A stretch of DNA of 64,000 nt from Montifringilla adamsi (lineage: Eukaryota; Chordata; Aves; Passeriformes; Passeridae). The position numbers and the translations under genes were made by a program. The notes beneath the pieces are model-generated. The model was not told the origin of the DNA, did no database searches, and saw only the letters and a program-made list of their open reading frames with translations. Shown here one piece after another: positions 12,961 to 26,300 of the stretch. Numbering within the stretch: position 1 is the stretch's first letter; every line of letters starts with the position of its first letter. Location of the stretch: positions 6,623,784 to 6,687,783 of the forward strand of contig JAGGNK010006559.1 of NCBI GenBank assembly GCA_017590115.1. Direction: 5' to 3'.

Positions 12961-14473
12961 AGACTGTCAGAAAGAGCAGTGCCTGTAAAACCTTTGGGGT
13001 GGGCTGCAGCATCTGCTTTGATTGCTGAGTCCTGAAGCATTTAGTCAGTAATAAAGTTTCACCCCAGTGTTGTTTCTGACAGAAGTAGAACTCCAGTTCA
13101 AAACCACCCTGGGACATTTTATCAGCTGTAATAAGCACATGGATGGATTGAAGAAGTAATAGCTACATCCTAAATGCAACCAGCACTCTCCATGGGAACA
13201 AAGGTTGAAGAAATAACCTTTCCCCAGGAGATGGTGATCGTGTGTCTTGCAGACATCATTAAGAATAGAGTCTGATGTGGTCAAGGAGAGGGAAGTAGAA
13301 GAGTTTCACAGCGAGGTGCTAGACTTTAACATCTCTTAAGGACAGAGATTCCCCAAGTTTCTTTATCCCTTGTAATTAAAAAAAATATTTCTCATATCTA
13401 ATGGGAATTTGTGTTGGGACTTGTCAATGCTGCCTCTTGTGCTCCTTGGAGAAGAGTCTGGTTCCATCCTCTCTAAAGCTACATATTAGGCAGCTGAAGA
13501 TGGGAACTCTCTTTAATCACCCCAAGTCTCTCTGCCTATTCTTACTTGTTTTCTAATATTGTTTAATGTTTTATATTGCTTTCAGAGACCAGATCTGGGG
13601 TTAAGAAACAGCATTAAGTGTAGGTTTGCCCCACAAGCTGTATCCCAGTGAGGAGCCCAGGGAATGCCAGAAGTGGAAGGAGAGCTTGTGGGAGGAAGGG
13701 TGTCATAGGGAAAGTGTGGTGACTGCTGTTTTAGACCTTTGGATTGATCTGCATAAACATTTCCTGTGGCTTGGAATTGAATGGCACTTAATATTGATAG
13801 TAAAAGTCTAGAAACTTGTGTTAGTGATCACTACCGGAAGGAGTCGGATTTTATGCTTTATAAAAACATTCTTAGTAAGTGCAGTGCAGTCGTGTCTCAT
13901 AGCCATCCTTTCTGTAGAGAGTTTATTTTTTCTCCCCTGGTGTGGATGTTTTTCAGGAAGTGTGCATGATGGAGGGCCAGCAGTATGATAGTGTACCAGC
14001 AGAAATGGTTTACTCACTGACTACAATGGCTCACTGTGGTTTCTGATCCCTTTTTTAAACTGTTTCTCTGCAGCTGCAGGAGGTGGTCCTGTGCAGAGGG
14101 CATGGGCTTGTGCAGCAGATACTGGGAACTTTGCTTCTCTTGTTTGCTGGCTGGTAACTGTTTGTGAGAGAGTGTGAAGGTAAAGGCATACTTTCCAGAA
14201 ACAGAAATAATCAGATGCTTGCACCATCGTTCAGATATCAGTTCCTTTTCCACTGTCTGGAAGAGTCTGCTTAAACAGGATGAAAACTTGAGTGGTACTG
14301 CTCTTGACAACCAAACCAATTCTCTTTGATTTCATATGAAAATGGGATGTAAGTTACAATCGCTTTGGGAATCCATACTTCAGACTTCTTGAGTTCTGTG
14401 AATCTAATTTCTCAATCTGACTATTCCATTATACTTATAAATTGAAAGAGGCTATAAACACCTCAAAAAGCAA
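12961..14473. other. downstream flank, no gene seen
   Basis: Nothing recognisable. Confidence 0.5.
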
Positions 14474-14503
14474 ATAAAAGCAAATGTTATAAAAGCAAAT
14501 GTT
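14474..14503. repeat. 15-bp tandem duplication
   Basis: Unit ataaaagcaaatgtt at 14,474-14,488 and again at 14,489-14,503. Confidence 0.9.
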
Positions 14504-17500
14504 TTAATTGTTATATCAACAATATAAACACATATGGATGGGTTTTTAAATGGCATAAAGGACAGAATCTGGTAGTGTCTGCCTTTGTGAAAGTCAGATG
14601 CACTCAGACAGAGGTATGCCTTCCATCAGTCTTGGGGCCTTTGTGGCAGAGATGCTGCTGCCACAGCAAAGTTTTACACCACCCTTCCATCCACAGCATG
14701 TGTAGGATTAAAAAGGAACAGGTGCAGTGTAGAGCCCTTGTCAGCTATGTGTAGGTGCAGCTGCATTTGTCACCTCTAATAGTCATCCCCAATTCACCCT
14801 CTCTAACACTCTCCCTGCTCTAATTTCCTCTTTACTGCTGCCTTTTTTTTGTGGGGCTTATGTGAGTTAGGAGTTATACAGGCAAAAAAGGGTGGGTTTC
14901 ATCTGTAGGTTAAACTCAACCATGGGAAGCAGATTTTTCAGAATCATAAAGTGTTGCCTCAGGCTGTCACCGTGTCTGAATGTTGGTGAAGTGCAGCCAA
15001 ATCGTGCTGTTGATTAGCTACGACAGTCCTTGATCTATTTTCATCCATTCTGATAGGTTTCATAAGTACAGGCTGGGAAAACTGGTGAGGGGAAAAAAAA
15101 AGGTTCAGATCCTAGTCAGCAGCAAGATGCAGTGCACTGAGCGCTGGCTAACCTCTCTGCTATGTGGACCTTCCAGATGAATTTGTAATAGTGAAGGAGG
15201 AATGGTTTTGGAAGTAGGTGTTGCCAGGTGAAACTGAAAGCACATTTCTGTAAACACCTCTGGTTGCATTTGATATTATTTCTCAGAGTTAAAACTGGTG
15301 TTTTTCTTTAACAATCCCTCATGCCTGATCACCCTTGCATCATTTTTCCATATTACCTGTTGCCATAGTATTCCGGAAATTGTGCCAATGTGATTTGAGA
15401 TGAGTGAAATCGCACATTGCTTTGTGTTTACCTTTAAGTTGGACAATGAGAATATAATGGAAAACTTACCAGATGTCTAAAACTAGTAGGGCTGAGAACT
15501 GTATTTGGGTGAATATATTCACATGCACAGCTTTAGGTCTATCCTTTAGCTCTCTCATTTAATACTTTGGCCCCTTGCACGGCCAGTGAAAAGAGATGCC
15601 CCAGTTCAGGGTACGCATGAGCTTCTTCATGCATGTTCTTCTTTGTCCTCAACCTCAAAATACAGGGAGCATGAAAATAAATAGTAAATAGTTCTGTGCT
15701 GCTGTCAAATGATGAAAGCTTCTTTTCAACAAGTGACCATCAGAATATGTATGCGTGTGTTTTTCATTTATCTTCCATATATCATGTTGAACTGCAGCCC
15801 CAAATGCAAGAATTATTGTCTTCTCTTGCCTTTGTGACCCATATTAATACTGCAAGATGAAGAATTGTAGTAAAGAAGGCTTACAACTATTTACATGTTG
15901 AATAGTTCTGGTGGGAGCCAGTGCATGACTAATAAGGAAAAACTTCAAAATGGGTACATCCTCTACAGATCACTTGTAGAGAAGTTAATTCCTCTGTCTG
16001 TTTCATTGCACTTACTCAGCTCCTGACCTGAAAGGCAGAAAAGCTCGTTCCTGAGTCACTGAGCCCTAGGGTAGGTTTGCCCCTTTTCAGTGGGTTATGT
16101 AGACAGCATGCTTCCCCTTATTCCTGTAGTTCATATTCTTGTAGCTGGAAGTGGAGGAAACCTCAGTGAGCTGTGCTGAGCTGCCAGGAAATGCTCCAAT
16201 GTATCCCTCAGAGGCTGCTGGCTGGGAAAATGCCCTTTTCACTGTTCTGCATGCCCTGCTCTTTACTTTATGTCAAGGAGCTTGAGCTCAGTGCATGGGT
16301 ATCAACAAGCCTGGCCACAGGAAAAAGGGACTCTACCTTAGACTAAAGGTGTTGAAATTGGCTTCCCCAGGCTGCAGCCAGGACATTTGGTTCAGAGGTG
16401 TTCCCTACAGAGTTCAGTGGAAGGTGGCACTCTCTGTTTGGGGCTGGCCACTTTGGCTGGTGACTACAGCTCTGCCCAGGAGATGTGGGGAAGTGTTCAG
16501 CATAGGGAGCACCTCCCTGGATCTATTTGGAAGGAGACCTGGGGCCATCTGAATCTCTGCTTGGTCAGCTGATAGGGAAAGGGATGGCTGGAGCAGGGAA
16601 AATGAGAAATGCATCCACCTTTTGCTCCAGCACAGCAGACTCAGAGTCTGTCGGAAACCCTGGTGGACACCAGTGCCCTTCTTCTCCTCTGGACCCCAAA
16701 AAACACCACCACCAATTTTTAATTTTTTTTTTTTTTAACTGAAAGGAGTTGAAGTAGCTACTTCATAAATCCTACAGACCTGGTGGAATGGCTGTGGAGT
16801 CTTGTCTAAGCAAAGCAAGCAGGAGAAATATTACTTCATCAACAAAGCACTAAGATATGTTTTGAATCCATACATCATGAGCTAAGTACCAGATGGGCTG
16901 GCTGATTACTGTAGAAGAAACAGCTCAGATAGATAAACATCTGATAGATAGGATGATTCAAAAAGCCATCTGAAAATGCATTTTGTCTCCTTGCTCACAA
17001 ACAACCTTCAGTCATTTTGTTTTGCAATGAAGTACTTTCAGCTCTGATTGATTTCCTTAGTTCTTTTATTGTGTTTTTTATTAGGGTGGGAATACAATTG
17101 TGCCATTCCAAAGGCCAACCTTTGGTGTCTCCCCGTGCCTTGTGCCAGTGCATGAGTGGGATCCTGCCTGTGCGAGAGAGAGCTTGAGGCTGGACTTGAG
17201 CTGGAATCCTGGGGAGGAGGCAGGTCTGGCTGGCATTGGGATCTCTATGCCAGAGCCCTTGCAGCTGTGAACTTGTACAGATTTTTAGGGGACAGGGAAA
17301 GGGATCTGTCATATGGCACACATGAGACCTGAGGACAAGGGATGGAGCCCAGCAGAAAAAGCCACCTTGGTCGCAGTAGGCATAAGGAAGAGAGCAAGCA
17401 GTGTCCAACCATGCAAAAATGATGATTTTTGACCTCTAGGGGGCCCACTGAAACAATCTGAAGTGATTTACTTTGCTTATGTGTCCATCAGAGCAATTGT

Positions 17501-19495
17501 AGATAGTAGCATTTCTTGAGGTTTTTTCTCATTTAACTATTTGTTCCTTTATCTATTTTCTTTTTTTTTTTTCCTTCCCCTTTGAATAACAAGACCACAA
17601 GCAGCTGCTCATCTCTCAAGCTCTCAGCTGTAAGCACCATGGTTCTGCTCAACTGATGGTGAGCTATGGAATAAGAATATAAATAATTGGCATGTTTGCA
17701 GATCCCACTTGCTTTTTTGCAGGCCAGATAACATGGTGTTGTATTAAGCTTGGAGTATTTGGAGTTCATCCTTATTTTGTGACCCTTTTTGAGGAAGAAT
17801 GTTTTGAACCTTTAAAAGATCACTTTAGAAGGCTTTCTGTGAAAAGGAGAAAAGTACAGTTCAATTTTTGTCCAAAAGTTCCATGTGTTTCCTTTAGATA
17901 TATGATGAACTTTACAACTCTTTTCTCTTTTCTCTCTGTGATTCACCCCTGTCTCCCTCCCTCCTGTCCCCAGCATTATTCAAAACAGGGAAAATTTTTT
18001 ATAGCTGGATGAATATCTAGCTAATACACTGCCTTGACCTCCAAACTTTGGGCTCTACAAAGTATTTGGAGATGTCAGCTGAAAGGGTTCATAAATATTT
18101 TAACTGCATTACCTCACCCTTGCTGCCATAACATTAAAAATGTGCTTTCCCTGGATGTTTGCTACAGGAGTCTGACGGTCACGTCTGTGTCTGCTGGCAG
18201 CTCCCTCTTCTGCCCCAGCACGAGCTGCAGGAGACAACAGCTTGAAATATTAATGAGAGCTAATCCAGCAAAATTGTGCTCTTAAAAAACAGAGACACAC
18301 ACACATGCGCAGATGCACACTGTCCAGGCGTGTGTGTGTTTGATGTATTTGAACGTGCAAGGCAAGATGCTAAGTTGCAGAGCAGGCATTAGCTGGTGTC
18401 CAGTGAGCAGCACATCCAGCACAGCTGGGCTGCCTCAGGCCCTGTGGAGGTGTCAGATTCCTCACGCTAAGACCAGATTCCCTCTGAAAAATTATATGAC
18501 CTCATGAAAGCCTTTGAAGGAGGTTAGGGTTGGAACCACAGCACTGAGAGCTTTATGCTAGGAAGGGATCCTCATGGGCTCATTTGTGGCCCCCCACACC
18601 AGGGAAATGATTGTGTGTGATCTCACTGGTGAGGAGAGGCAGGAAGAGATGGTCACAATACATCTGAGCTCTGTGTGTAATGTGTGTCCCTCTAGATAAG
18701 CAATCCTGGCTTGAGCTTATGATCTGGTGAGTCCAGAGCCTGGGACTAATACAAGGTTAGTGTTTTCATTTTGTGCATTTTGTTAGGAATATCAGTAATT
18801 TCTGCACATTGAAGAGGGATAGTTTCCTTCATACATGAATACTCCTTCGGTTACTCTTAAGAAAGTCTGCAGTTGCCCTGGTCATCAGGCAGTGTCCAAC
18901 TAGTTTTCTTCATAGCAGAAGATGTTTTTCATTAGATTTCTGTTTTAGTAACAGTTCTAAATGGCAGTCAGTGGAACTGGCCTTGTGAAATGCCTGGCAA
19001 GCCTGGAGAGGCAAGAAGAGGTGTTTGGTCATCCCTTCCATGGTTTGCTACTTGTGCAGCACATTCCTCAGACAAGTCTTGAAGCAAAGGTGTGAATGAT
19101 TTCTCATACCATGAACTTTATCAACTTGAAACACAGGATTGAAGGATGAATCATTTTCACTAAATGATTCTGAATACTCATTTCTTCTCCAGCTCTTTTT
19201 CTGCTGTCTTAAGTGTCTACCTTAACTCAAACGTAACGTAGAAAAACCTGTACTCCTTCAGTACAGTGGGTCAGGGTTGTCCCTTGGCTGCTGAACAGGA
19301 ATTTGCCTTTCCTATTGCATGCTCACAGGTTGCTTTTCTCTTGTTTTCCCCAAGCTTTTAATAAAGCATTGGATTTCCTCTGGTTTCCTTCCTCAAGAAG
19401 GAAGCAACAAAGCCTGATCTAAAATAGCCCGTAGGCACTCAGAGTAGAAACCCTGTTTAAATATCACACAGTGCCAGACAGAGCAGCTGCAGTCT
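14504..19495. other. downstream flank, no gene seen
   Basis: About 5 kb without a gene I can support. Contains a T-run at 16,724-16,737, a T-run at 17,561-17,572 and a short CA stretch at about 18,294-18,305. The 137-codon minus frame at 16,995-17,408 has no family resemblance. Confidence 0.5.
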
Positions 19496-19517
19496 TTTTA
19501 TTTATTTATTTATCTAT
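19496..19517. repeat. (TTTA)n short tandem repeat
   Basis: About five TTTA units on the plus strand. Confidence 0.9.
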
Positions 19518-19892
19518 TTGTATTCGCTACCCAGGGATTAACCAGTTTACCAAAACAGGGAAAACTGTGAAAGCTTTAATTACACAAACAGCCAAGCTGA
19601 ACCTTTTGCCTTGTCACACAGGCAAGTGAGAGCTCTGGGATGCCTGGTGGTACACCTGGGTGTGTTGTCAAAACACTTGTCCTTGCTCTGACTTACAAAC
19701 TCAAACCACTGCCTGCGTAAGCTCATGCAGGTTTCTATATGGAGCCAAGGAAAACAAACTGCAGCTGAAATCTGCTTCTCCTCCTGCTTTAAAGAGTTAT
19801 GTCTGGACTATTGATGGGCAGAACAAGAGAGCTAACGCATCCATAGACTGGGGAAGCACACCAGCAGGTTACTTTGCATCTCTGACAGGATC

Positions 19893-20945
19893 TTAAAATC
19901 GTGACATAATCCAGATTGCAAGGGCCATCAGGAGGATTCAGATCAGACCTACAATCCAAAGCATGGCCACTTACAACAGGATGCTCGGGGCTTGACCAGC
20001 CGACTTTTGGAAATTCCCAAGGCTGAGGATGTCACAGCTTCTCTGAGCACTTGCTCCAGTGTTTGACTGCCCTAATGGTAAAAATAATTTTCCTTTTATT
20101 TAATTAGATACATCATTCAGTTCTGCAGAGATTGGCTTTTCTGTATCCCACCATCAGGCAGGTGTAGACACCAATAAGTTTTTCCATGGGACTTCTCTGT
20201 TGTGAGGCTGAACAAGCCCAGCTCCTGCAGCCTCTTCTGGCATGTTGTGCTCTCAGCTGCCTGCTCAGTCCAGTATGTCAGTATCTTTCTTGCACTGGAG
20301 CCTCCAAAGCTCCATGCAGTTCTCCAGATGTGGTCTCACAAGTGCTGACTAGAGGGGACGAATAAATTTCCTTGATTTTCAGGTGTGATCCTGTAAGTAA
20401 AGCCCACTGTGCTGTTGGTTTCCTTTGCCTCAAGGGCACACTGCAATTCCCACCCCGGTCTTGTCTCTTTTTATTCTAAAGCTGTTCCCAACCCATCTAC
20501 CTAGTCTGAATTGCTGTAAGGGTTAGTCTGCCTCAGAGGCAGGACTTTGCTGCATTTGCCCGAGTTCACGATGTAGCTGGCAGACAATTTCTCCAGCATC
20601 CTGAGATCTGCCTTTCCAGGAAGTCCTGCCCCCGCTGTTGCAGCTGCCCAGCCCATGCCCCAGGAGAGCAGCTGACACACTCGAGTTATCACAAACCTGC
20701 CCAGACCCACGTTCAGTGAAGTCCACACACTGCTGAAAGGGCACTCTGTTTGTGTCCTCCAGGATGTTAATAAAGATATTAGATGGTACTGGTCCCAGTA
20801 CTGACCACCCAGAATGCCCCTGGAAATTGGCTGCCAGTTCAACTTTATCTGGACAGCTGGACTCAAAGGACGATCTGGTACACTCCTCACCCACTGCAGG
20901 TAGCTACCCAGTCCAGATCAGTGATTTGACTATAGGCTGTTTTAA
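19893..20945 (-). mobile_element. CR1 LINE fragment, about 1 kb, sense on minus strand
   Basis: Reads on the plus strand as reverse CR1: cttgctccagtgtttgactg, ctgaacaagcccagctcctg, ccagatgtggtctcacaagt, ctcaagggcacactgcaatt, and aataaagatattagatggta with ctggtcccagtactgacc. Both ends are diverged, so boundaries are approximate, and the usual 3' octamer end is not clear. Minus-strand frames of 123 and 129 codons inside it are decayed CR1 sequence, not genes. Confidence 0.9.
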
Positions 20946-21822
20946 AAATAAATAAATTAAAAAAAACCCAACAGAAGAATCCTTTTATTTTCAAAGTTTG
21001 ATCAATCAATGAAAGAAAGAGCAGCACATTTTTTTTTTTGCAAAGCCCAAATAACTGTACAGCTCGTTCTGAAGACAGATTTTTCTCAACAAAAAGGAAG
21101 TGCCTGTTAAAGAGAAGGAACCAGGAAGGGAGCCGGGACCAAGTGTGGCCAGCATGGTTCTGCTGGCTGGTACCTTTAGAAACACACTACATCCTTCACT
21201 TCTCCTTCCAGTGTTCATATCCTTAAAATCACTGAACACCCAGGTGAGGATCCATCTAACTACAAAAGACATTTTAGCATCCCTGACTGCTATGTCAGGA
21301 CTGCCCTGTGTATTTCAATTTTCATTCACAGGACCTATGGAAGAAATGGAGCAAAACTTTCCAGGGGGGAATGTTGCCTGGCTGTATGAGCAGCCACCTT
21401 TTCACTTCAGAGGAAATCAGGTTCTCTTCCAGTGAGTTCCAGTCATCAAATTATTTTATTGTTACAATATCATGAAGCAATTTTTATTTTGTGCACGTCA
21501 AGGTGCTCAAAGTGTTAGTTTTCACAGTATAGAATGGATGTGACAGCATTTGTCATGGAAGCACTCAGCAGAGTATGTTTCAACTTCATTTAGTTGTGCT
21601 GTTTTATGAAGTTCTGCAGTAAAATGTGCCAGCAAATTATGTTAGTTTCTTTCTGGTGATTAACTAATCATTCATATAATAAATAGCAGCTAACTACAAG
21701 AAAGAGATTTATTTGTCACAGATTAAGAAGAATGTCACAGATTAAAAGAATGTCAAACTTTTCCCATTTCATGTAAAAAGGCAGAGGAAAAAATACTTCT
21801 AAAATGACTTTGCAACGTGTGC
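20946..21822. other. flank between CR1 and inferred PIEZO2 3' end
   Basis: AT-rich, with an A-run ending in CCC at 20,959-20,969 and a T-run at 21,031-21,040. A short imperfect tandem unit (tgtcacagattaa...) lies at about 21,715-21,752. May include distal 3' UTR if a later polyadenylation site is used. Confidence 0.5.
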
Positions 21823-21828
21823 TTTATT
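21823..21828 (-). terminator. candidate PIEZO2 polyadenylation signal AATAAA
   Basis: First canonical hexamer on the minus strand after the stop codon. The flanking sequence is AT-rich and I do not see a strong downstream GU element, so use of this site is only inferred. Confidence 0.3.
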
Positions 21829-23091
21829 TTAAGTTATTACTGAATCAAAACTACAAGTATATCCTTTTAACATACCCTACCCACTCAATTATTTTTTTTT
21901 CTCAGGTTTTTTTTTTTTTTTTTTTTAACATGGAAAGAAACCTACATTGCAATTGTAAATTTTCATGCTGCAATGAGCCATCTGTTTCACTAGTAAGAGC
22001 AATTTAAAAAAAAGGGTATTTCTCAAGCTCATATGTATGTCTATATTTGGGAACTTAAAAAAAAAAAAACCCGTCTCAGATGTAAAAATGTGACTTGGAA
22101 TATGTAAACATTTTTGTATACCTGAAACACTGGAAGAAGAATATCAGCTAACAGCAAAACAAGAGTTGCCTTAAATCATCGAAATGGGAAAAAGCATGTC
22201 ATGGGGAGCAGAGAGAAGCACACACTACTCAGAGTCTTTAAAGGGTTATAAGAAATGAAGTAGCACATTAGGTCATTGATTTCACTTTCTTTTCTCATTC
22301 AATGGAAAGCAGTAATGCTGAAGAGAATGGCCCAGCAGAACACCCCATAATTCACCATATTATTCTAGCCATTAGTTAATCTTGACGAAGTGTCAAGTTT
22401 CAGTTGCTTTTTCTTTTTCCTGAGAAAAGTCATTGACGTTTGGTGGAAATATCTCCTGTGACTGTACAAATAAAATAAGGCATTTCAAGAGATTGTTACT
22501 TGTTTTCTTTTTGCTGACAGAGGCTTGTCCACAGTGTCCTTTGTACATCAAACCCTCTGCTTTTCTACAAATGGGTATGGCTAGAATGTCTTCAGTTCCC
22601 AGTGTGGCCCTGGGTGCTGGGTGTCCTGAAGGCTCATCAGTGTCCCATTACTGTAGCTTGAAAGTCAGTGATGTACAACAGCATATTGCACAATCCAAAC
22701 TGTGTGGCTCCAGAAAGGATTAAGAAGGTACACTGGAGTCATCTGTGGGTTCACTCCTTTCGTTTCTCTCTAAGTTGTAATGGTAGTCTGGAAAATTAAA
22801 TTAGCCAGACAAAGATGCAAACTTTTTGCTGATTAAATTACAAAGCAGTCCCCAGATTGTAGAGGAGTGGCACATTAAAAACAACAAATCATTCAACCTT
22901 CTTCACTGTTGATCCTTAATTTGAAAGGCAGCATGGATTCCTAAGGCCGTAGCTTCCAGGATTCCTTCAGTGAAAAATCATTGCTACCCAACTATAAAAG
23001 GCTTAGCTCTTAAGAGAATATTGTGCTTTTTTTCTTTTTCCTTTAAAATTCAGATTTAACCAACTTGATTTGCAGTGTGATGCCAAAGAGA
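21823..23091 (-). other. PIEZO2: PIEZO2 3' UTR (extent uncertain)
   Basis: Minus-strand sequence downstream of the stop has no further open frame. I saw no AATAAA on the minus strand close to the stop; the first one is at 21,823-21,828 (tttatt on the plus strand), which would give about 1.27 kb of UTR. Others occur at about 21,455, 21,485 and 20,975, so longer forms are possible. An A-run on the minus strand at 21,907-21,926 (poly-T on plus) lies inside the inferred UTR and could cause internal priming in cDNA libraries. Confidence 0.4.
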
Positions 23092-23344
23092 TCAATTAGT
23101 TTTTTCCCTAGTCCACTTGATCATAGTCTCTGGTGAGCGATACAGGAATATTAGCTTGGCGTACAGGTCTTCTTCTAGTTCCAGTTCTCCAGTCTCTCGC
23201 ACTAGGAAAATGTCAGTACACAGCTTCAGGATTCGGTCTACATTGGGTAGCTCCTCAAACATGATGGAGTGGGAGATCCCACTGAAAAATTCGCGGACGA
23301 ACTTCCCTATCACCAGGACGACTGAGGCATATAGTCCCATAATG
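23092..23344 (-). CDS. PIEZO2: PIEZO2 last coding exon (inner pore helix and C-terminal domain)
   Basis: Codon 1200 (split Gly) to residue 1283 and the TGA stop at 23,092-23,094. Starts [20 protein letters not shown], the pore-lining inner helix. [40 protein letters not shown] and the end [23 protein letters not shown] follow. This forms the intracellular C-terminal domain and constriction. It appears essentially identical to other vertebrate PIEZO2, the best-conserved exon in the window. Acceptor ctttcttttcAG. Confidence 0.98.
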
Positions 23345-26300
23345 CTGAAAAGAAAGAAAGGAAGAGTTCAAATTGCGCCTTGTAAAAGAGCAGCCAAGTG
23401 TGAGGAAGCTCATCCATGGCTAACTGTAGTCTGTCAGTGGGCTGAAAGTCAATTTCTAATTAGGGTCTTCTGCTGTGCCACAGGATGAAGGAAAATAAGA
23501 TCACTTCTCACACCTCACAAATCTGGAATCATAAACAGCTGAGGCTGCTGATTTAAATTCTTTGACCCCAGGTGCTGATGGTCGCATGTCCTGCCTGCTA
23601 CAGCTTGGAAGTCACAACTGGAAATCTGACAGCAGCTGAAGGCAAATAATCTGTCAGGTTTTATATCTTATATTTTTTATTAAGGTATATGTAAGTGGTG
23701 ACAGACTAACATTTTCCCTGATAATCCCCCCTGATAATCTTTCTATGAGGACTTCTCCAAAATCCTACCAGAAGTGTGTATCTCCTGGGAATGCTTAGCC
23801 TCCTGCCTTCCTCTGTCTCTGGAGATATATTTCATAACTCTTTCACACCCAGGGTCCTGGCTACAAGACTGAGGAGGTCACCAAAACCAGGCAGAGTTTG
23901 GGCAGAACTTGACCTGCAGCTAAACTAACATATTTTGAGTTATTCCTCTTCAGTAGGAAATTGGTGTGAAGGGCGCTTCTGTTTTTATTCCCAGTGGAGA
24001 GCAGTTATCAGGGGTTATACTAACCTTGCAAATATTAATCCTTCTGCAGATAATATTAACAGACATGGATATGAAAATCTCACAAAACCCCTGTTCAAAA
24101 TGTTGTAATGCTCTAACACTACAACAACGACGAAAAATAACCCCCCAAATCAGCAGAGAAAGTCACCTCTACTTCTATCTTATGTACTTTATTTAATTTT
24201 ATGTAAAGATTTCCTCTTACCCATAACCAGCCAAGAATCCAAGACTTGGTGGACTGACTTTATCACTGAATATGAAGAGTTCAAGACTCTCTTGAGGCGT
24301 TTTTTGTCTTTTTCCAAGCTGATTCAAAACCCACCATTCTTCAGATGCATTTTTGACAAGGGAAACTGTAATATTTTCCCACTTGCAGTCTATTGAAAAG
24401 AAGAAGTGTCAATATATATACAACAAGAATTGTAAAAATCAAAAACTTTGAGACAGATACTTCAAACATCTGCATTATAAAATGACTGAGCAATGCAGAA
24501 GCAAAATTCTTCTAACTCCTTTTTCCATTATTTCTGTATACAAAAGTATGAACACCCAGACTTCTGTGTTTTTTCTTCTGCAAATCTTATCTGAATCTGC
24601 ATTAAATATTTAAAATATTTCATATTACCTACATGCTCTTTCGGAAACTGTGAAATAATTTTGGTATTTTCAGGCCAAAATATCAATAGCTCTCATCACA
24701 TCTGCATTTCAGGCCTACAGAAACACATTGAACCTGGAAGGGTAGCAGTCGACTTCTGTATCTCAAAGGGAAACTACCACCATAAATCATCTTTGTCTGA
24801 TATAAAAGATATTATTCTTTTGTATCAAAACCAGGGTTTTATGCATACTGATCACACAGACAGGAGATGAACTCTGGTCCTCCTGAGTGTACAGTAGCAG
24901 TGTATACATTAAATTCCTTCCAAAGAAACTCAGATTAGGGACCTGACCAATGACAGTGAAGCACTCATAACTTAATTCTACTCACAGAGCTGGGTTCAGC
25001 CTCAAGAATTATTTTTCTTGATGAACCTTGACAAGAACATAGTACGTAGCACTACTACTATTACATTCAAGCTCCAAATTTAGCCTCTGTTGACAAAATT
25101 GCTCTTAGATAAAGACTTGTTCCTACTATTCCAACCCAACAGGTTTTTCACACATATGTGTGTGCATGGGTATTCTGTATGTCTGTGAGTACCTGTATGA
25201 ATACTGAAATTCAACTGAGTTATTTAAAGTGAATTCTTTGTAGCCAATAAGGAAGGAATAGCTTAAAAAAACATTAAAATAATGCAGTGTCATTATTTAA
25301 GCTGAGGAGCTGCATTTGCAGACATGCAAAACTACTGACTGTTCACAGCAAGGTAGCAGGGAGATGTGGAGAAGTGAAACTTGTAATCATTTACACATAA
25401 AACAAAGAAAAAGTGTTCCTAAAGCAGACTGGAAGGAGACGGACTTCATCCTTAGAGTCCTTACTATTAAATCCAAAGCTAAAATACATGGAGATGCATT
25501 TTCTGCCTTATACTGTATTACCTTATCTCTTCTCAAGGCTGCAGACACCAAGTAGAAACCATTTTAAGTGCATTTAAGACTGCGGTGCCCCATAGCAGCT
25601 GTGAATGTACAAGTGTGAGTGCTGCCTTGCACTTCTTTAAAGGATACTCTGGTTTCCATGGTCTGGAGACATACCTTTCAATAGCTGCTTTATGGGTTTT
25701 GCCAGAGAATCACTAGGAGCCTTGATGTAGTATGGATATACTTCCTCTAATGTTCTGGAAAAAAATGAGAGATCAAATATTTCATATTTTTATACCTCTA
25801 AAATAATTTAAAATACCTATCAGTGCTATACACAGTTCCCAGTAATTCTTAAGTTATGACTTTATAGTGTTCCAACATCACATCTGAAAATTAACTGGAT
25901 TTTTCAGCTATGTTTTTTCAGAACTTCAGCAGAGAGTTCCATCCATAATGTCACCATTCACACACCATGAATTCCACATAGCTGGGGCACGTGTGTTTGC
26001 ATGGAATGCAGACTTTATATTTTGTTTCCCTTTTAAAAAAAGCTGCTTTTATAGTCAGCAGTAAAGTATATAATAAAATATAATTGCCAGTAGTAAACAA
26101 GCTAGAAAAATATGTTGTGACCACAGCTATTATTTCAGAATTGCAAGGTGTTTCAATAATAACACCTGAAAAGAATGAGAGTTTTTGCCAGAATTTTTCA
26201 TTGGGAAGTATTTTCACAGCTTTTAGGAGGATTTCAAACTTCTAAAGAAAGATGTTTGTAAAAGTTTTTCCACTGGACTCAAAATCAAATCATCTTGAGT

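Noticed and set aside
12707..13138. 143-codon minus-strand open frame
   Set aside because: No domain or conserved pattern; adjoins the CpG-rich patch, which favours long chance frames.
14937..14960. CR1-like scrap (cagaatcataaagtg)
   Set aside because: Only about 12 bases match, with no further CR1 text on either side.
16995..17408. 137-codon minus-strand open frame
   Set aside because: No family similarity, and flanks give no splice or promoter support.
20501..20894. Two overlapping minus-strand frames of about 125 codons
   Set aside because: They lie inside the decayed CR1 copy and are out of any intact CR1 frame.
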